Positions 44,620-53,126 of a DNA stretch of 64,000 nucleotides are shown here, one piece after another. Position 1 is the stretch's first letter, and every line of letters begins with the position of its first letter. The notes beneath the pieces are model-generated. The model saw nothing but the letters and a program-made list of their open reading frames with translations. It was not told where the DNA came from and did no database searches. A program made the translations under genes and the position numbers. This stretch comes from Alphaproteobacteria bacterium LSUCC0719. GTDB lineage: Bacteria; Pseudomonadota; Alphaproteobacteria; Puniceispirillales; Puniceispirillaceae. Location: contig JBFPJN010000002.1 in the NCBI GenBank assembly GCA_040839025.1, forward strand, positions 248,001 to 312,000, written 5' to 3'.

Positions 44620-45770
44620 GCCCGTGTCTTTCGTATCTGTCCAAGGACCACGTAATTGAAGAATGACGCACAGACCACAACCGTCAGGATCAGAAGCAGA
44701 TAGGCAATCGCCGCGGACGATCCCATATCATTGGCGCGCCAGACATAAACCGAATGGAGCGTCATCGACTCGGTCGAGGATCCCGGGCCACCACCGGTCA
44801 TGATGTTCGGCAGATCCATGATCTTGAAAGCCTCGATGGCGCGGATCAGAAGCACGGTCACCGCCACAGGCACGACCTGCGGCCAGGTCACCTCGCGGAA
44901 AATGTGGAAACTTGATGCACCATCAACCTGCGCCGCCTCGACATGGTCGCGTGGCACATTTTCCAGCGCCGCCAGCATGCAGATGAAAATGAAGGGGATC
45001 CACTGCCATGAATCACAGACCATCATTACAAACCGCGCCGACCATGGGCTGGCCGACCACACCCAGTCCTGCAACCCCAGCAGACCAAGAATGGGTTCAA
45101 ACGGCCCCTTGGTCACATCGGCAATCATCCTCATCGCAAAGCCGACACCAAGCGGTGTGACCATCAGGGGAATGAAGAACAGGACACGGAAGAAATTCCG
45201 GCCACTGATCGGTTGCGAACAGAGAAACGCCAGCCCCGTGCCAATCACAAACTGCACGAAACAGCCAACAAGAACATAGAACAATGTCGTATAGAGAGTG
45301 CCGATCGAATTGCCGGACAGCAGAGATGCACAGAGAATCCAGGCAAGGAAAATGGCCATCGCGGCGGAGATGGAGCGGCCAAGCATCCGCACCCATGTTG
45401 CCGTCTTCCAGGATTTGTAGAGCCACCACAGAACAGCTGCGGTGATGGCGACGAACACGATCATGCCAAAGATGCTGACAGGTTCGGTCCGGCCAAGGAA
45501 ATGCACTTCGCTGCTGCCGAAAAACTGCTTTTCGAAATTACGCAGCCCGACATAGCGGAATTTCAGGCCGTCGCCGGTAAAGCGCACGCGGCTGAGTGCG
45601 AACACCATCGAATAGATGGTCGGAAAAATAGCAAAAATCAGAATGAGGCTGACCGCCGGTGCGATGAAGAAGGTGCCGGCATGGCGATCAACCCATTCGC
45701 GCCAGCGGTCGCCTGTCGAAGCGCCAGCCGGGGTAAACCCCGGCTGGGCCGTGTTAAGTGTTTCGGACAT
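44616..45770 (-). CDS. Sugar ABC transporter permease, MalF/UgpA type, with two extra membrane segments
   Basis: A 384-residue permease; relatives are about 290-320. After the first helix (about 33-55) there is an insertion at about 86-155 with two hydrophobic segments (about 99-117 and 134-151) before the core LFYVLVGCFVQFVIGTGLAF. The EAA loop EAAQVDGASSFHIFREVTWP is present. The gene is 11 bases after the binding-protein gene and overlaps the second permease gene by ATGA. Both permeases are enlarged, suggesting a matched membrane pair. Confidence 0.88.
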   Translation of the reverse strand: MSETLNTAQPGFTPAGASTGDRWREWVDRHAGTFFIAPAVSLILIFAIFPTIYSMVFALSRVRFTGDGLKFRYVGLRNFEKQFFGSSEVHFLGRTEPVSIFGMIVFVAITAAVLWWLYKSWKTATWVRMLGRSISAAMAIFLAWILCASLLSGNSIGTLYTTLFYVLVGCFVQFVIGTGLAFLCSQPISGRNFFRVLFFIPLMVTPLGVGFAMRMIADVTKGPFEPILGLLGLQDWVWSASPWSARFVMMVCDSWQWIPFIFICMLAALENVPRDHVEAAQVDGASSFHIFREVTWPQVVPVAVTVLLIRAIEAFKIMDLPNIMTGGGPGSSTESMTLHSVYVWRANDMGSSAAIAYLLLILTVVVCASFFNYVVLGQIRKTRA

Positions 45771-45781
45771 GGATCGCTGGA

Positions 45782-47257
45782 TCAGCTGCCAAGCGCGAGC
45801 GCCTGGGCCGCGATTTGCTCATCACGACCGAAATCCTCGGTGACCTCTTCCCAGCCTTCTTCGATGTTTTCCAAGGCTTCATCGACCGTGATCTCGCCGG
45901 CAAGATAGCGGGCAAGTTCGGTGTCGAGGACAACAGAGGTGTATTTCTGTGCGCCCGGGATCTTCATGTCGGATGCCATGTTGAGGCTGTTCAGCGCACC
46001 GTTGATGGCACCGATATAGTTCTCGGCAAGTGCCTTTGGCATACCGGCCTTGACGAACAGATCGGGGCTGGCCAGCTGTGACAGGCGATACGGGTTGTAA
46101 CCCGTCGCACCGATTGTCACGTCAACACTCGATTGCGCCGACTGGTTCATGTAGGACAGGAACGCATAGGCAGCATCCTTGGTCTTCTGGTCGGCCTTCT
46201 TGTTGACAGCGCCGGCCCAGCCACCGAAAGCGGCAAAAGGTGCATAGTTGATGCCGTCGACCGAATGCGGTGCATTCGCCTTGGTCACCGGAACCAGCTT
46301 GCCTGTCGCACGGTCCAGAACCTCACGCGAACCAAGACCGGAGATTGCATAGAGCTTGCCCTTGATGGCGGTTGCATCATCGTCAAGCTGCAGCGGCCCT
46401 GGATCACCCCATTCCACCAGCAGGCCACAACGGCCAGCCTTGAACAGCGCGCGGGTATCGCCGATGTCCAGGTTCAGCTCTTCAGGTGGGCCGTACTTGC
46501 CGGTTTCCTTATAGAGCTCAAACGCCTTTTTCCAGCCGTCATTGTTCACGATCGGCTTCATTGTTTTGTTGTCGAAGTGGAAGCCCTGACCGGTACCCTG
46601 TGTCTGCACGATCGGTGCGGCAAAGGTCTGGATCGCGAAATAGGACTGTGCGTTCCGCTTCTTGAAGATGCAGGAACCGAAGTCACCCTCGCCGTCGCCA
46701 TTCATGTCCTTGCCATGAATCTTCGAGGCCACCTCAAGATAGTCTTCCCACGTCTTTGGCGGCTGCTGTCCGGCAGCGTCAAGGACGTCCTTGCGGTAAT
46801 AGACCATCTGGAAATCGCCATCGACCATCAGAAGCTTGGTCTTGCCGCCGACCTTCTGGCCAAACTCGCGGAAGTAGGGCGCCACGTCGTCGAGGTCGAT
46901 CTTGCTGTCCTTGGCAATATAGGGATCGAGATCTTCCAGCAGCCCGGCAGCGTCAAGTTCAACGCCCCAGCCAGCCGCGAACACCCCGACATCAATCGAG
47001 TTTGTTCCGGTCGACCAGTCACTCTGGATCTTCGGGAAAATCTCGGCATAAGGCACTTCGGTGACAACAATCTTTGCGCCGGTAGCTTCCTGGAACTCAA
47101 CCCCACGCTCGACAAGGCGGCCCGCAATCACATAACCGGGGCGAGTCAGGATGTTGACGGTCACGCCGTCAAACTCACCCGCCGTTGCAACAGGTGCCGC
47201 ACCAACCAGCGCCAACGCACCGGCGGTTAGGCCCAACAAACTCTTGCGAATTCGCAT
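45782..47257 (-). CDS. Sugar ABC transporter substrate-binding protein (SBP_bac_1)
   Basis: A 491-residue periplasmic binding protein with a Sec signal peptide (MRIRKSLLGLTAGALALVGA, cleaved near AATA-like residues 24-28). Family-1 features: VEFQEATGAKIVVTEVPYAE and FKAGRCGLLVEWGDPG. At 491 residues it is longer than most sugar binders (about 400-430), consistent with the enlarged permeases. GGGAGGAA lies well placed before the ATG at 47257; a longer frame upstream is not supported. First gene of the leftward seven-gene sugar operon. Confidence 0.9.
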   Translation of the reverse strand: MRIRKSLLGLTAGALALVGAAPVATAGEFDGVTVNILTRPGYVIAGRLVERGVEFQEATGAKIVVTEVPYAEIFPKIQSDWSTGTNSIDVGVFAAGWGVELDAAGLLEDLDPYIAKDSKIDLDDVAPYFREFGQKVGGKTKLLMVDGDFQMVYYRKDVLDAAGQQPPKTWEDYLEVASKIHGKDMNGDGEGDFGSCIFKKRNAQSYFAIQTFAAPIVQTQGTGQGFHFDNKTMKPIVNNDGWKKAFELYKETGKYGPPEELNLDIGDTRALFKAGRCGLLVEWGDPGPLQLDDDATAIKGKLYAISGLGSREVLDRATGKLVPVTKANAPHSVDGINYAPFAAFGGWAGAVNKKADQKTKDAAYAFLSYMNQSAQSSVDVTIGATGYNPYRLSQLASPDLFVKAGMPKALAENYIGAINGALNSLNMASDMKIPGAQKYTSVVLDTELARYLAGEITVDEALENIEEGWEEVTEDFGRDEQIAAQALALGS

Positions 47258-47552
47258 CTTTATTTCCTCCCATAAAAGATGAGACATTTTTGTGCGTCAC
47301 CTCGTGAATGGATGACTTGGCGTCTCATAAGATACAAACGGTAGTGGAAAATTTCCGCCTTGGCCATAGCGACAGTGAAAGAATCTCAACCGATGCATAC
47401 CGCAAAAACCGAGCGCCACATATCTGGCAGAATGCCTGACCGAATGCCTGACTGAACGACTGGCCGAATGACTTGATTGTCAGCTGGCAAGCGGGTAGCT
47501 ATCGACTCAGGGCCGTCTCTGGCAGGGCCATCATTGCAGGGGTAATTGCACC
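47258..47552. promoter_or_regulatory. Divergent control region of the sugar locus
   Basis: This 295-base region separates the two divergent operons and should hold both promoters. Seen here: an inverted repeat ATGAGAC (47279-47285) and GTCTCAT (47322-47328) with a 36-base spacer, near the binding-protein start, and four degenerate 12-base repeats at 47430-47477. No regulator gene is adjacent, so the binding protein for these sites is unknown. Confidence 0.5.
47430..47477. repeat. Four tandem degenerate 12-base repeats
   Basis: Units begin at 47430, 47442, 47454 and 47466: GAATGCCTGACC, GAATGCCTGACT, GAACGACTGGCC and GAATGACTTGAT. The first two differ at one position; the others are more diverged. 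A 12-base period is slightly longer than one helical turn. The array lies in the divergent promoter region of the sugar operons. Confidence 0.7.
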
Positions 47553-48629
47553 GTGACATCACAGCCGGACAGGCAGCTGAAGATTGGCATTCTTGGATGT
47601 GGCGCCATTGCCCAGGCCGGCCATTTTGAAAGCGTGACAAAGGCCAGAAACACCCGGCTCCATGCTATCTGCGATGTTGCCGAAGATCTGTTGCACCGCT
47701 TTTCGGTAGCCTATAGCGCGGCCAAGACCTTCACCAGCTACGACCGGATGCTGGCCGATCCCGAGCTTGATGCGGTGATCATCGCCACCGCCGATGCCTT
47801 TCATGTGCCGGCGGCGCGCGCCGCGCTGGCGGCAGGCAAACATGTGCTGTGCGAAAAGCCGCTGGGGGTCACGCTGGAAGAGGTCGAGGAGCTGCGCACG
47901 GAAGTCCACCGGTCCGGATGCAAGCTGCAGGTTGGACATATGAAGCGCTTTGATCCCGGGATCGAGAGCGCGCGACATTTCATCGATGATGAAATGGGGC
48001 AGATGCTTGCCTTCAAGGGATGGTATTGCGATTCGACCCACCGCTATGCGATGACCGACGCTGTCCAGCCCCTGATTGTCCGAAGCGCCAGATCGCAAAA
48101 GCCGGCCCGCGATCCGAAACAGGATCTTCAGCAATATTACATGCTTGCCCATGGATGCCATCTTGTCGACACGGCCAGATTCCTGTGTGGCGATATTATC
48201 GAAGTGCAGGCCCGCCACCTGCAGCGTTTCGGGGCCTATAGCTGGTTTGTCGATGTGGGTTTTGCCAATGGCGCGCTTGGGCATCTGGATCTGACGGTGG
48301 CCGTTCGCATGGACTGGCATGAAGGTTTCCAGCTGTATGGCGAGCATGGAAGCGTGGTCGCAAAGATTTTCAACCCATGGCTGTTCCGGTCAAGCGAAGT
48401 TGATATCTTCCGCGAGTCGACCGGCGGCTCGTCGCGGATACTTGGCGCTGACGGGCATTTCTTCAGACGCCAGCTGGAAAGTTTTGCCGACGCCATTTTG
48501 AATGACACACCAATTGCCGGTGCAGATGTCGATGACGGGGTGGCCTCGGTCAGAGCCATGCTTGCCATTGCCCAGTCGGCCAGAACCGGACAGCCCGTCA
48601 AGCTTGCCGATGTGACGGGTGCCATCTGA
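47553..48629 (+). CDS. Gfo/Idh/MocA family oxidoreductase
   Basis: A 358-residue NAD(P)-dependent sugar dehydrogenase. The Rossmann loop GILGCGAIAQAGH, the CEKPLGVT motif with catalytic Lys (about residue 105), and the HGCHLVDTARFLCGD stretch (substrate-side His and Asp) are intact. Relatives oxidise sugars and cyclitols such as myo-inositol, glucose-6-phosphate analogues or 1,5-anhydrosugars. Start is GTG. It is the first gene of the rightward operon, divergent from the sugar transporter, so it probably acts on the imported compound or its derivative. Confidence 0.88.
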   Translation: MTSQPDRQLKIGILGCGAIAQAGHFESVTKARNTRLHAICDVAEDLLHRFSVAYSAAKTFTSYDRMLADPELDAVIIATADAFHVPAARAALAAGKHVLCEKPLGVTLEEVEELRTEVHRSGCKLQVGHMKRFDPGIESARHFIDDEMGQMLAFKGWYCDSTHRYAMTDAVQPLIVRSARSQKPARDPKQDLQQYYMLAHGCHLVDTARFLCGDIIEVQARHLQRFGAYSWFVDVGFANGALGHLDLTVAVRMDWHEGFQLYGEHGSVVAKIFNPWLFRSSEVDIFRESTGGSSRILGADGHFFRRQLESFADAILNDTPIAGADVDDGVASVRAMLAIAQSARTGQPVKLADVTGAI

Positions 48630-48642
48630 TGGGCGGGATGTG

Positions 48643-49470
48643 ATGAAGGTCGGCGTCTTCGCAAAGACCTTTCCGGGCGATGATCCTGACACCGTCCTTG
48701 CCGCCTGCCGAAATGCCGGTTTCATATCCACACAATATAATATGGCCTGTTCCGGCCTCGACCCTCTGCCGGAGATGATCCCCATCGATACGGCCAGACA
48801 GGTTGCCGGTGCGGCGGCGCGCGCCGAGATCCATATGGCCGCCATTTCCGCAACCTACAACATGACCGATCCGGACCCGGACCGGCGACAGACCGGCAGA
48901 CGGGCCTTTACGGCCATCGCCGAACGCACCGCGGATATGGGCGCGTCAATGGTCACAGTATGCAGCGGCAGCATGGACCCGGACGACAAATGGCGCCGCC
49001 ACCCCGCCAATGATGATCCGCAAAGCTGGTTGGAAATGTGCCGCGAATTCGAAATCATCTGCGATATTGCCGAGCGCCATGACATCCTGATCGGGGTTGA
49101 ACCGGAACAGGCCAATATCGTCAGTTCGGCAGTGAAGGCAAAGCGGCTGCTTGATGAATTTTCCGGTGGACGGCTGCGAATCATCCTCGACCCGGCCAAT
49201 ATCCTTGAGGATGTGGCACCGGCCCACCGCCGGCAGACAATCGACCGGGCGCTTGATCTTCTTGGCCCCGCCATCGCGCTTGCCCATGCCAAGGACCGGC
49301 ATGAGGACGCATCGGTGGCACCTGCGGGGTCGGGGATTGTTGACTGGCCACATTTCCTTGCCGGCCTGGCAGCCGTCGGGTTTGCCGGTCCGCTGATCGC
49401 GCATGGCATATCCGCCGCGGATGCGCCCGCCGTGGCACGTTTCCTGACTGACCAGATCGCGAGGCTGTAA
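48643..49470 (+). CDS. TIM-barrel sugar isomerase/epimerase
   Basis: A 275-residue AP_endonuc_2-type barrel. Likely metal residues: Glu in IGVEPEQ, Asp in IILDPANIL and His in LAHAKDRHE. The fourth ligand is usually a Glu on the last strand, but here the corresponding place reads PLIAHGISA, so it may be His or absent. GGGCGGG lies before the ATG at 48643. It is 13 bases after the Gfo/Idh gene and four bases before the hydrolase-like gene. Substrate unknown. Confidence 0.78.
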   Translation: MKVGVFAKTFPGDDPDTVLAACRNAGFISTQYNMACSGLDPLPEMIPIDTARQVAGAAARAEIHMAAISATYNMTDPDPDRRQTGRRAFTAIAERTADMGASMVTVCSGSMDPDDKWRRHPANDDPQSWLEMCREFEIICDIAERHDILIGVEPEQANIVSSAVKAKRLLDEFSGGRLRIILDPANILEDVAPAHRRQTIDRALDLLGPAIALAHAKDRHEDASVAPAGSGIVDWPHFLAGLAAVGFAGPLIAHGISAADAPAVARFLTDQIARL

Positions 49471-49474
49471 CCCC

Positions 49475-50278
49475 ATGCAGCGCGGTGTCTTCACAATCGG
49501 CGATCTTCGCCTGTCGACAGCCAGCAGCGGCACCGGACGTCCCTGTGTATTCCTGCATGGGCTGTGCGGCGCGGCGGGCCAGCCAGCCGACCTGTTCCCT
49601 GTCGATTCCGGCTGGCGCTGCCTGACCCCTGAATGCCGCGGTCATGGCGAGTCCGACTATGGCGATACCACCGGCCTGTCGATCCACCAGTTCGCTGCCG
49701 ATATCGCCAGCTTCGCCGCCAGCCTTGACGGTCCACCGCCTGTTATTGGCGGCATTTCAATGGGTGCCGCCATTGCCCTGCGGCTGGCGGTGATATCACC
49801 GGACATGTGGAGCGGCCTGATCCTGGCCAGGCCGGCATGGGTGGCGGAACCGGCCCCTGCAACGCTGGCTGCGCACCGGCAGATTGCCGACTATCTTGCC
49901 GTTCATGACAGTGACGAGGCCAGGCGACGCTTCGAGGAGTCGGCGCTGGCAAGAACAATCGGCGAGGAATCACCGGACAATCTGACATCTCTTCTCGGAT
50001 TTTTTGAGCGGCAACCCATCGCCGGGACACAGGCGCTTCTTGCCGCCATTGGCAATGACGGGCCGGGTGTCGACAGGGATGACATCGCGGCGCTGGACAT
50101 GCCGACACTTGTCATCGGCACAAAGCGTGACATTGTTCATCCAATGACCATGGCGCATGAGCTTGCCAGCCTGATCCCGGCATCACGGCTTGTCGAGGTC
50201 ACCTCGAAATCCGAGAGTCCGGATGCCTACCGGACAGAATTCCGCCATGCCTTGCACATGTTCCTGAAGGAGATCTGA
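49475..50278 (+). CDS. Alpha/beta-hydrolase-fold protein
   Basis: A 267-residue alpha/beta hydrolase. The oxyanion HGLCGAAG and nucleophile GGISMGAA (Ser near 88) are seen, and an acid candidate lies in VIGTKRDIVHP. The expected C-terminal catalytic His in a GH motif is not obvious; the end reads TSKSESPDAYRTEFRHALHM. If His is supplied by the later RHALH, activity is possible; otherwise the enzyme may be altered. A lactone or ester of the imported sugar is a possible substrate. Gap to the next gene is two bases. Confidence 0.75.
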   Translation: MQRGVFTIGDLRLSTASSGTGRPCVFLHGLCGAAGQPADLFPVDSGWRCLTPECRGHGESDYGDTTGLSIHQFAADIASFAASLDGPPPVIGGISMGAAIALRLAVISPDMWSGLILARPAWVAEPAPATLAAHRQIADYLAVHDSDEARRRFEESALARTIGEESPDNLTSLLGFFERQPIAGTQALLAAIGNDGPGVDRDDIAALDMPTLVIGTKRDIVHPMTMAHELASLIPASRLVEVTSKSESPDAYRTEFRHALHMFLKEI

Positions 50279-50280
50279 TT

Positions 50281-50988
50281 GTGAATACAGCTGCATGGAC
50301 CGCCGACCACTTGCCCGCGGACCGTCTTCTTGCCGAATTTTCGGTCTGGTCCGCAGACCTTGTGCGAATCGCCGATGATGTCGCGCGGGTCGATCCGTTT
50401 GTCGATATCTATCATGCCGATGTTTCGGATGGGCATTTTTCCCCGGCTTTGCTGCTGTTTCCCGACCTGATCGCCCAGATCCGGCCACTGACGACAAAGC
50501 CGATCCATGTTCATCTGATGGTGGCGGATAGCGGGCTGATGGCGCAGATCGACCAGTTCGCAGAAGCCGGTGCCGATATCATCTCGATTCACGCCGAGAA
50601 CGGGAATGTTGTATCCGGCCTGGCCGCCATCCGGTCGCATGGCTGCGCCGCAGGTGTGGTGCTGCAGCTTCACACGCCGGTGACATCGGTCGCCCCGCTG
50701 CTTGATAATCTGCAGATGCTGACGCTGCTGGGTACAAAAATGGGAATCAAGGGCGTTGGTCTCGACCCGCAGGCCGAACGACGGATGACCGAGGCCCGGG
50801 CGATGATTGATAGCCGGTCCGGCGACAACCGGATCCTGCTTGCCGCCGATGGCGGGATCAGAGAGACCACGGTTCCCGGCCTGCGACGGTCCGGGGCCGA
50901 CACCATTGTCATGGGATCGCTTGCCTTTGGCGCCGATGATCTGGCACAGCGGATCGCCTGGGTTCACGGGCTGCAAGGGTCTGGATGA
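50281..50988 (+). CDS. Ribulose-phosphate 3-epimerase-like protein
   Basis: A 235-residue RPE-fold protein. Metal ligands of the family are present: YHADVSDGHFSP (His, Asp), IHVHLMV (His) and AADGGI (Asp). However, the N-terminal PSILSAD of true RPE reads EFSVWSADL, and the phosphate loop GFGGQ is replaced by GIKGVGLDP. So it is probably not housekeeping Rpe but an epimerase for a different sugar phosphate, or for unphosphorylated sugar, as in AlsE-like relatives. GTG start; the next gene is a ROK kinase one base later. Confidence 0.8.
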   Translation: MNTAAWTADHLPADRLLAEFSVWSADLVRIADDVARVDPFVDIYHADVSDGHFSPALLLFPDLIAQIRPLTTKPIHVHLMVADSGLMAQIDQFAEAGADIISIHAENGNVVSGLAAIRSHGCAAGVVLQLHTPVTSVAPLLDNLQMLTLLGTKMGIKGVGLDPQAERRMTEARAMIDSRSGDNRILLAADGGIRETTVPGLRRSGADTIVMGSLAFGADDLAQRIAWVHGLQGSG

Positions 50989-50989
50989 A

Positions 50990-51967
50990 ATGAACACCGG
51001 ACCGGCCATTGCCGTCGACCTTGGCGGCACACAGCTTCGCGTGGCACTTGTCGCGGGCAACCGTCTTCTGGACCGGGTTGCGCTGCCTACCGACACGGCG
51101 CTTGGCCCAGCCGGCATATGTGACCAGATCGTCGATTTGATCGAACGGGTGACCGGACGGCCCGGCACAGATCGGACGGGGATGGAGATTGCCGGGGAGA
51201 TTGCCGGCATTGGCATGTGCTGCGCCGGTCCGATCAATACCGAAACCGGCACTGTCACAGATATCCCGACGCTGCCGGGATGGGAGGGGTTTGCCCTTGC
51301 CGCCACCCTGTCGCAACGTACGGGTCTGCGGGTCCGGGTGGAAAATGACGGCATCGCGGCGGCGCTTGGTGAATGGCGACATGGCGCCGGCCAGGGTGCG
51401 CGCAACATGGTGTATCTGACCGTCAGCACCGGCATTGGCGGCGGCGCTGTCGTCGATGGCAGGCTCCTTCGCGGCCATAAGGGCATTTCCGGCCATATCG
51501 GTCATATGCGACTGGCACAGAACGGACCGCGCTGTCATTGCGGGGTGGTGGGCTGTTTCGAGGCACTTGCCTCCGGCACCGCCCTGAAACAGCGCGCGCT
51601 TGACGCCGTCTCGTCAGCGGCATCCCCCTATCTTGCCAGCATCGCAGCCGGCACAGACATCGATGCCAGAGATGTGGTGGCGGGCGCTCGTGCGGGCGAT
51701 CCGCATTGCCTGCAACTGGTTGCCGACGAGGCGATGTATCTTGGCCAGGGCATCACCTCGGCGATCCATATGTTCAGTCCGGAGCGGGTGATCATGGGTG
51801 GCGGACTGGCCCATGCCTTCGACCTTCTGGAACCGGGCATTCATGACGTCATCCGGCGTGACGCGCTGGTCCCGTTCCGTCAGGTTCGCGTCATGCCGGC
51901 GGCACTTGGCGATGATTCGGGGCTGCTGGGGGCCGCCGCCCTGATCCTGGAGCCGCAAGACAGCTGA
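50990..51967 (+). CDS. ROK-family sugar kinase
   Basis: A 325-residue ROK kinase without an N-terminal DNA-binding domain, so a kinase rather than a repressor. Phosphate loop DLGGTQLRVAL at the start, catalytic Asp in VENDGIAAALGEW and the zinc motif CHCGVVGCFEALASG are all seen. The ATG is one base after the RPE-like stop. RPE-like plus ROK neighbours recall the E. coli als pair (AlsE, AlsK) for allose, though the rest of that system differs. Likely phosphorylates a hexose or its derivative. Confidence 0.9.
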   Translation: MNTGPAIAVDLGGTQLRVALVAGNRLLDRVALPTDTALGPAGICDQIVDLIERVTGRPGTDRTGMEIAGEIAGIGMCCAGPINTETGTVTDIPTLPGWEGFALAATLSQRTGLRVRVENDGIAAALGEWRHGAGQGARNMVYLTVSTGIGGGAVVDGRLLRGHKGISGHIGHMRLAQNGPRCHCGVVGCFEALASGTALKQRALDAVSSAASPYLASIAAGTDIDARDVVAGARAGDPHCLQLVADEAMYLGQGITSAIHMFSPERVIMGGGLAHAFDLLEPGIHDVIRRDALVPFRQVRVMPAALGDDSGLLGAAALILEPQDS

Positions 51968-52070
51968 CCGGCTTCCTAAGGCAGCGCCGATGAATGGTGG
52001 TTTTGTATTTTCGGGGGCTGTGTGTATTCTCGGAGATCCTGGAATCAGGTTCGTGATTGGGGGAAGAGTG

Positions 52071-53063
52071 ATGGAAGAATCCAGATTTGGCCGGGAGGAT
52101 TCCCGTGGCCATTGGGCACCGGACCGACGCATCAGCTATGGGCCTGCCTTTGCCTGGCCTCCCCAGCCCAAGGCATTGCTGAAATGGTTCTTCGGGTTTC
52201 CCGGCTATCTGCTTCCCTGGAACATTCCCTATGCGTTGCTGGCTGTCGGGATCTGGCTGTATCTGACACCGCCACTGGAACATTTCCAGACGCTGTCCCT
52301 GTCATGGGTGGCGGTGGTCCTGATCCGCAATCTGGCGCTGGCGGTACTCGTCTATGGCGCCTGGCATCTGTGGCTCTATGTCTGGCGCAAACAGGGAACG
52401 ACATTCAAATACAACCGCAAATGGCCAAGCCAGAATGCCGAGAAGTTCACCTTCAACAACCAGACCTATGACAACATGTTCTGGACGCTGGCAAGCGGCG
52501 TGCCGATCTGGACAGCCTATGAAGTGCTGATGCTGTGGGCCTATGCCAATGGATATGCCACGATGATCAGCCCGGTGGAAAATCCGATCGGCTTCATCGC
52601 GCTGTTCTTTGTTGTGCCCTTTGTTCATGAGGTTGGATTCTATTTTGCCCATCGCTCACTTCACTGGCCGCCACTGTATCGGATCGCGCACCAGCTTCAC
52701 CATCGCAATGTCAATCCCGGTCCCTGGTCGGGGCTGTCGATGCATCCGATCGAACATGTGATCTATTTTTCATCCCTGCTGATCTTCTTTGTCATTCCGG
52801 CGCATCCGATCCACATGATCAATCTGGCGTCGCGGCTGGGGGTTGCCCCGGCACAGGGCCATACCGGTTTCGACCAGCTGGTGGTTGGTGACGAGACAGT
52901 GATGGACACCTCCTACTATGCGCATTACCTGCATCATCGTCATTATGAAGTGAATTATGCCGATGGCATGGTACCGCTGGATAAATGGTTCGGCTCGTTT
53001 CATGACGGCTCGCCGGAGGCCGACGAAGCCATGCGCGCGCGCCGACGTCGGCGCGGCGTCTAG
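52071..53063 (+). CDS. Sterol desaturase/fatty acid hydroxylase family membrane protein
   Basis: A 330-residue membrane di-iron protein of the FA_hydroxylase family. Histidine boxes: HEVGFYFAHRSLHW (His cluster near 200), HQLHHRNVN and YLHHRHYEVNYA. Helices are predicted at about 37-65, 78-103, 140-160 and 182-205. These enzymes hydroxylate or desaturate lipids in the membrane. GGGAAG precedes the ATG at 52071. The gene sits inside a sugar operon (103 bases after the ROK gene, 63 before the AKR), which is an odd context and may mean a separate transcript. Confidence 0.84.
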   Translation: MEESRFGREDSRGHWAPDRRISYGPAFAWPPQPKALLKWFFGFPGYLLPWNIPYALLAVGIWLYLTPPLEHFQTLSLSWVAVVLIRNLALAVLVYGAWHLWLYVWRKQGTTFKYNRKWPSQNAEKFTFNNQTYDNMFWTLASGVPIWTAYEVLMLWAYANGYATMISPVENPIGFIALFFVVPFVHEVGFYFAHRSLHWPPLYRIAHQLHHRNVNPGPWSGLSMHPIEHVIYFSSLLIFFVIPAHPIHMINLASRLGVAPAQGHTGFDQLVVGDETVMDTSYYAHYLHHRHYEVNYADGMVPLDKWFGSFHDGSPEADEAMRARRRRRGV

Positions 53064-53126
53064 GCAGGCACCAGCTTCCAGCAGACACATAAGATCTTTG
53101 ATTCCTGTCGTGAAAGGACAGCACAG

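Noticed and set aside
47430-47477. CRISPR array
   Set aside because: The repeats are only 12 bases, contiguous without spacers, and no cas genes are near.
47386-47640. Small minus-strand open frame across the divergent promoter
   Set aside because: It runs through the 12-base repeats and into the Gfo/Idh gene; no ribosome site or motif supports it.
50281-51967. Direct assignment to the E. coli allose (als) system
   Set aside because: Only the RPE-like and ROK genes match; the transporter is of the MalFGK type, and the epimerase lacks the usual phosphate loop.
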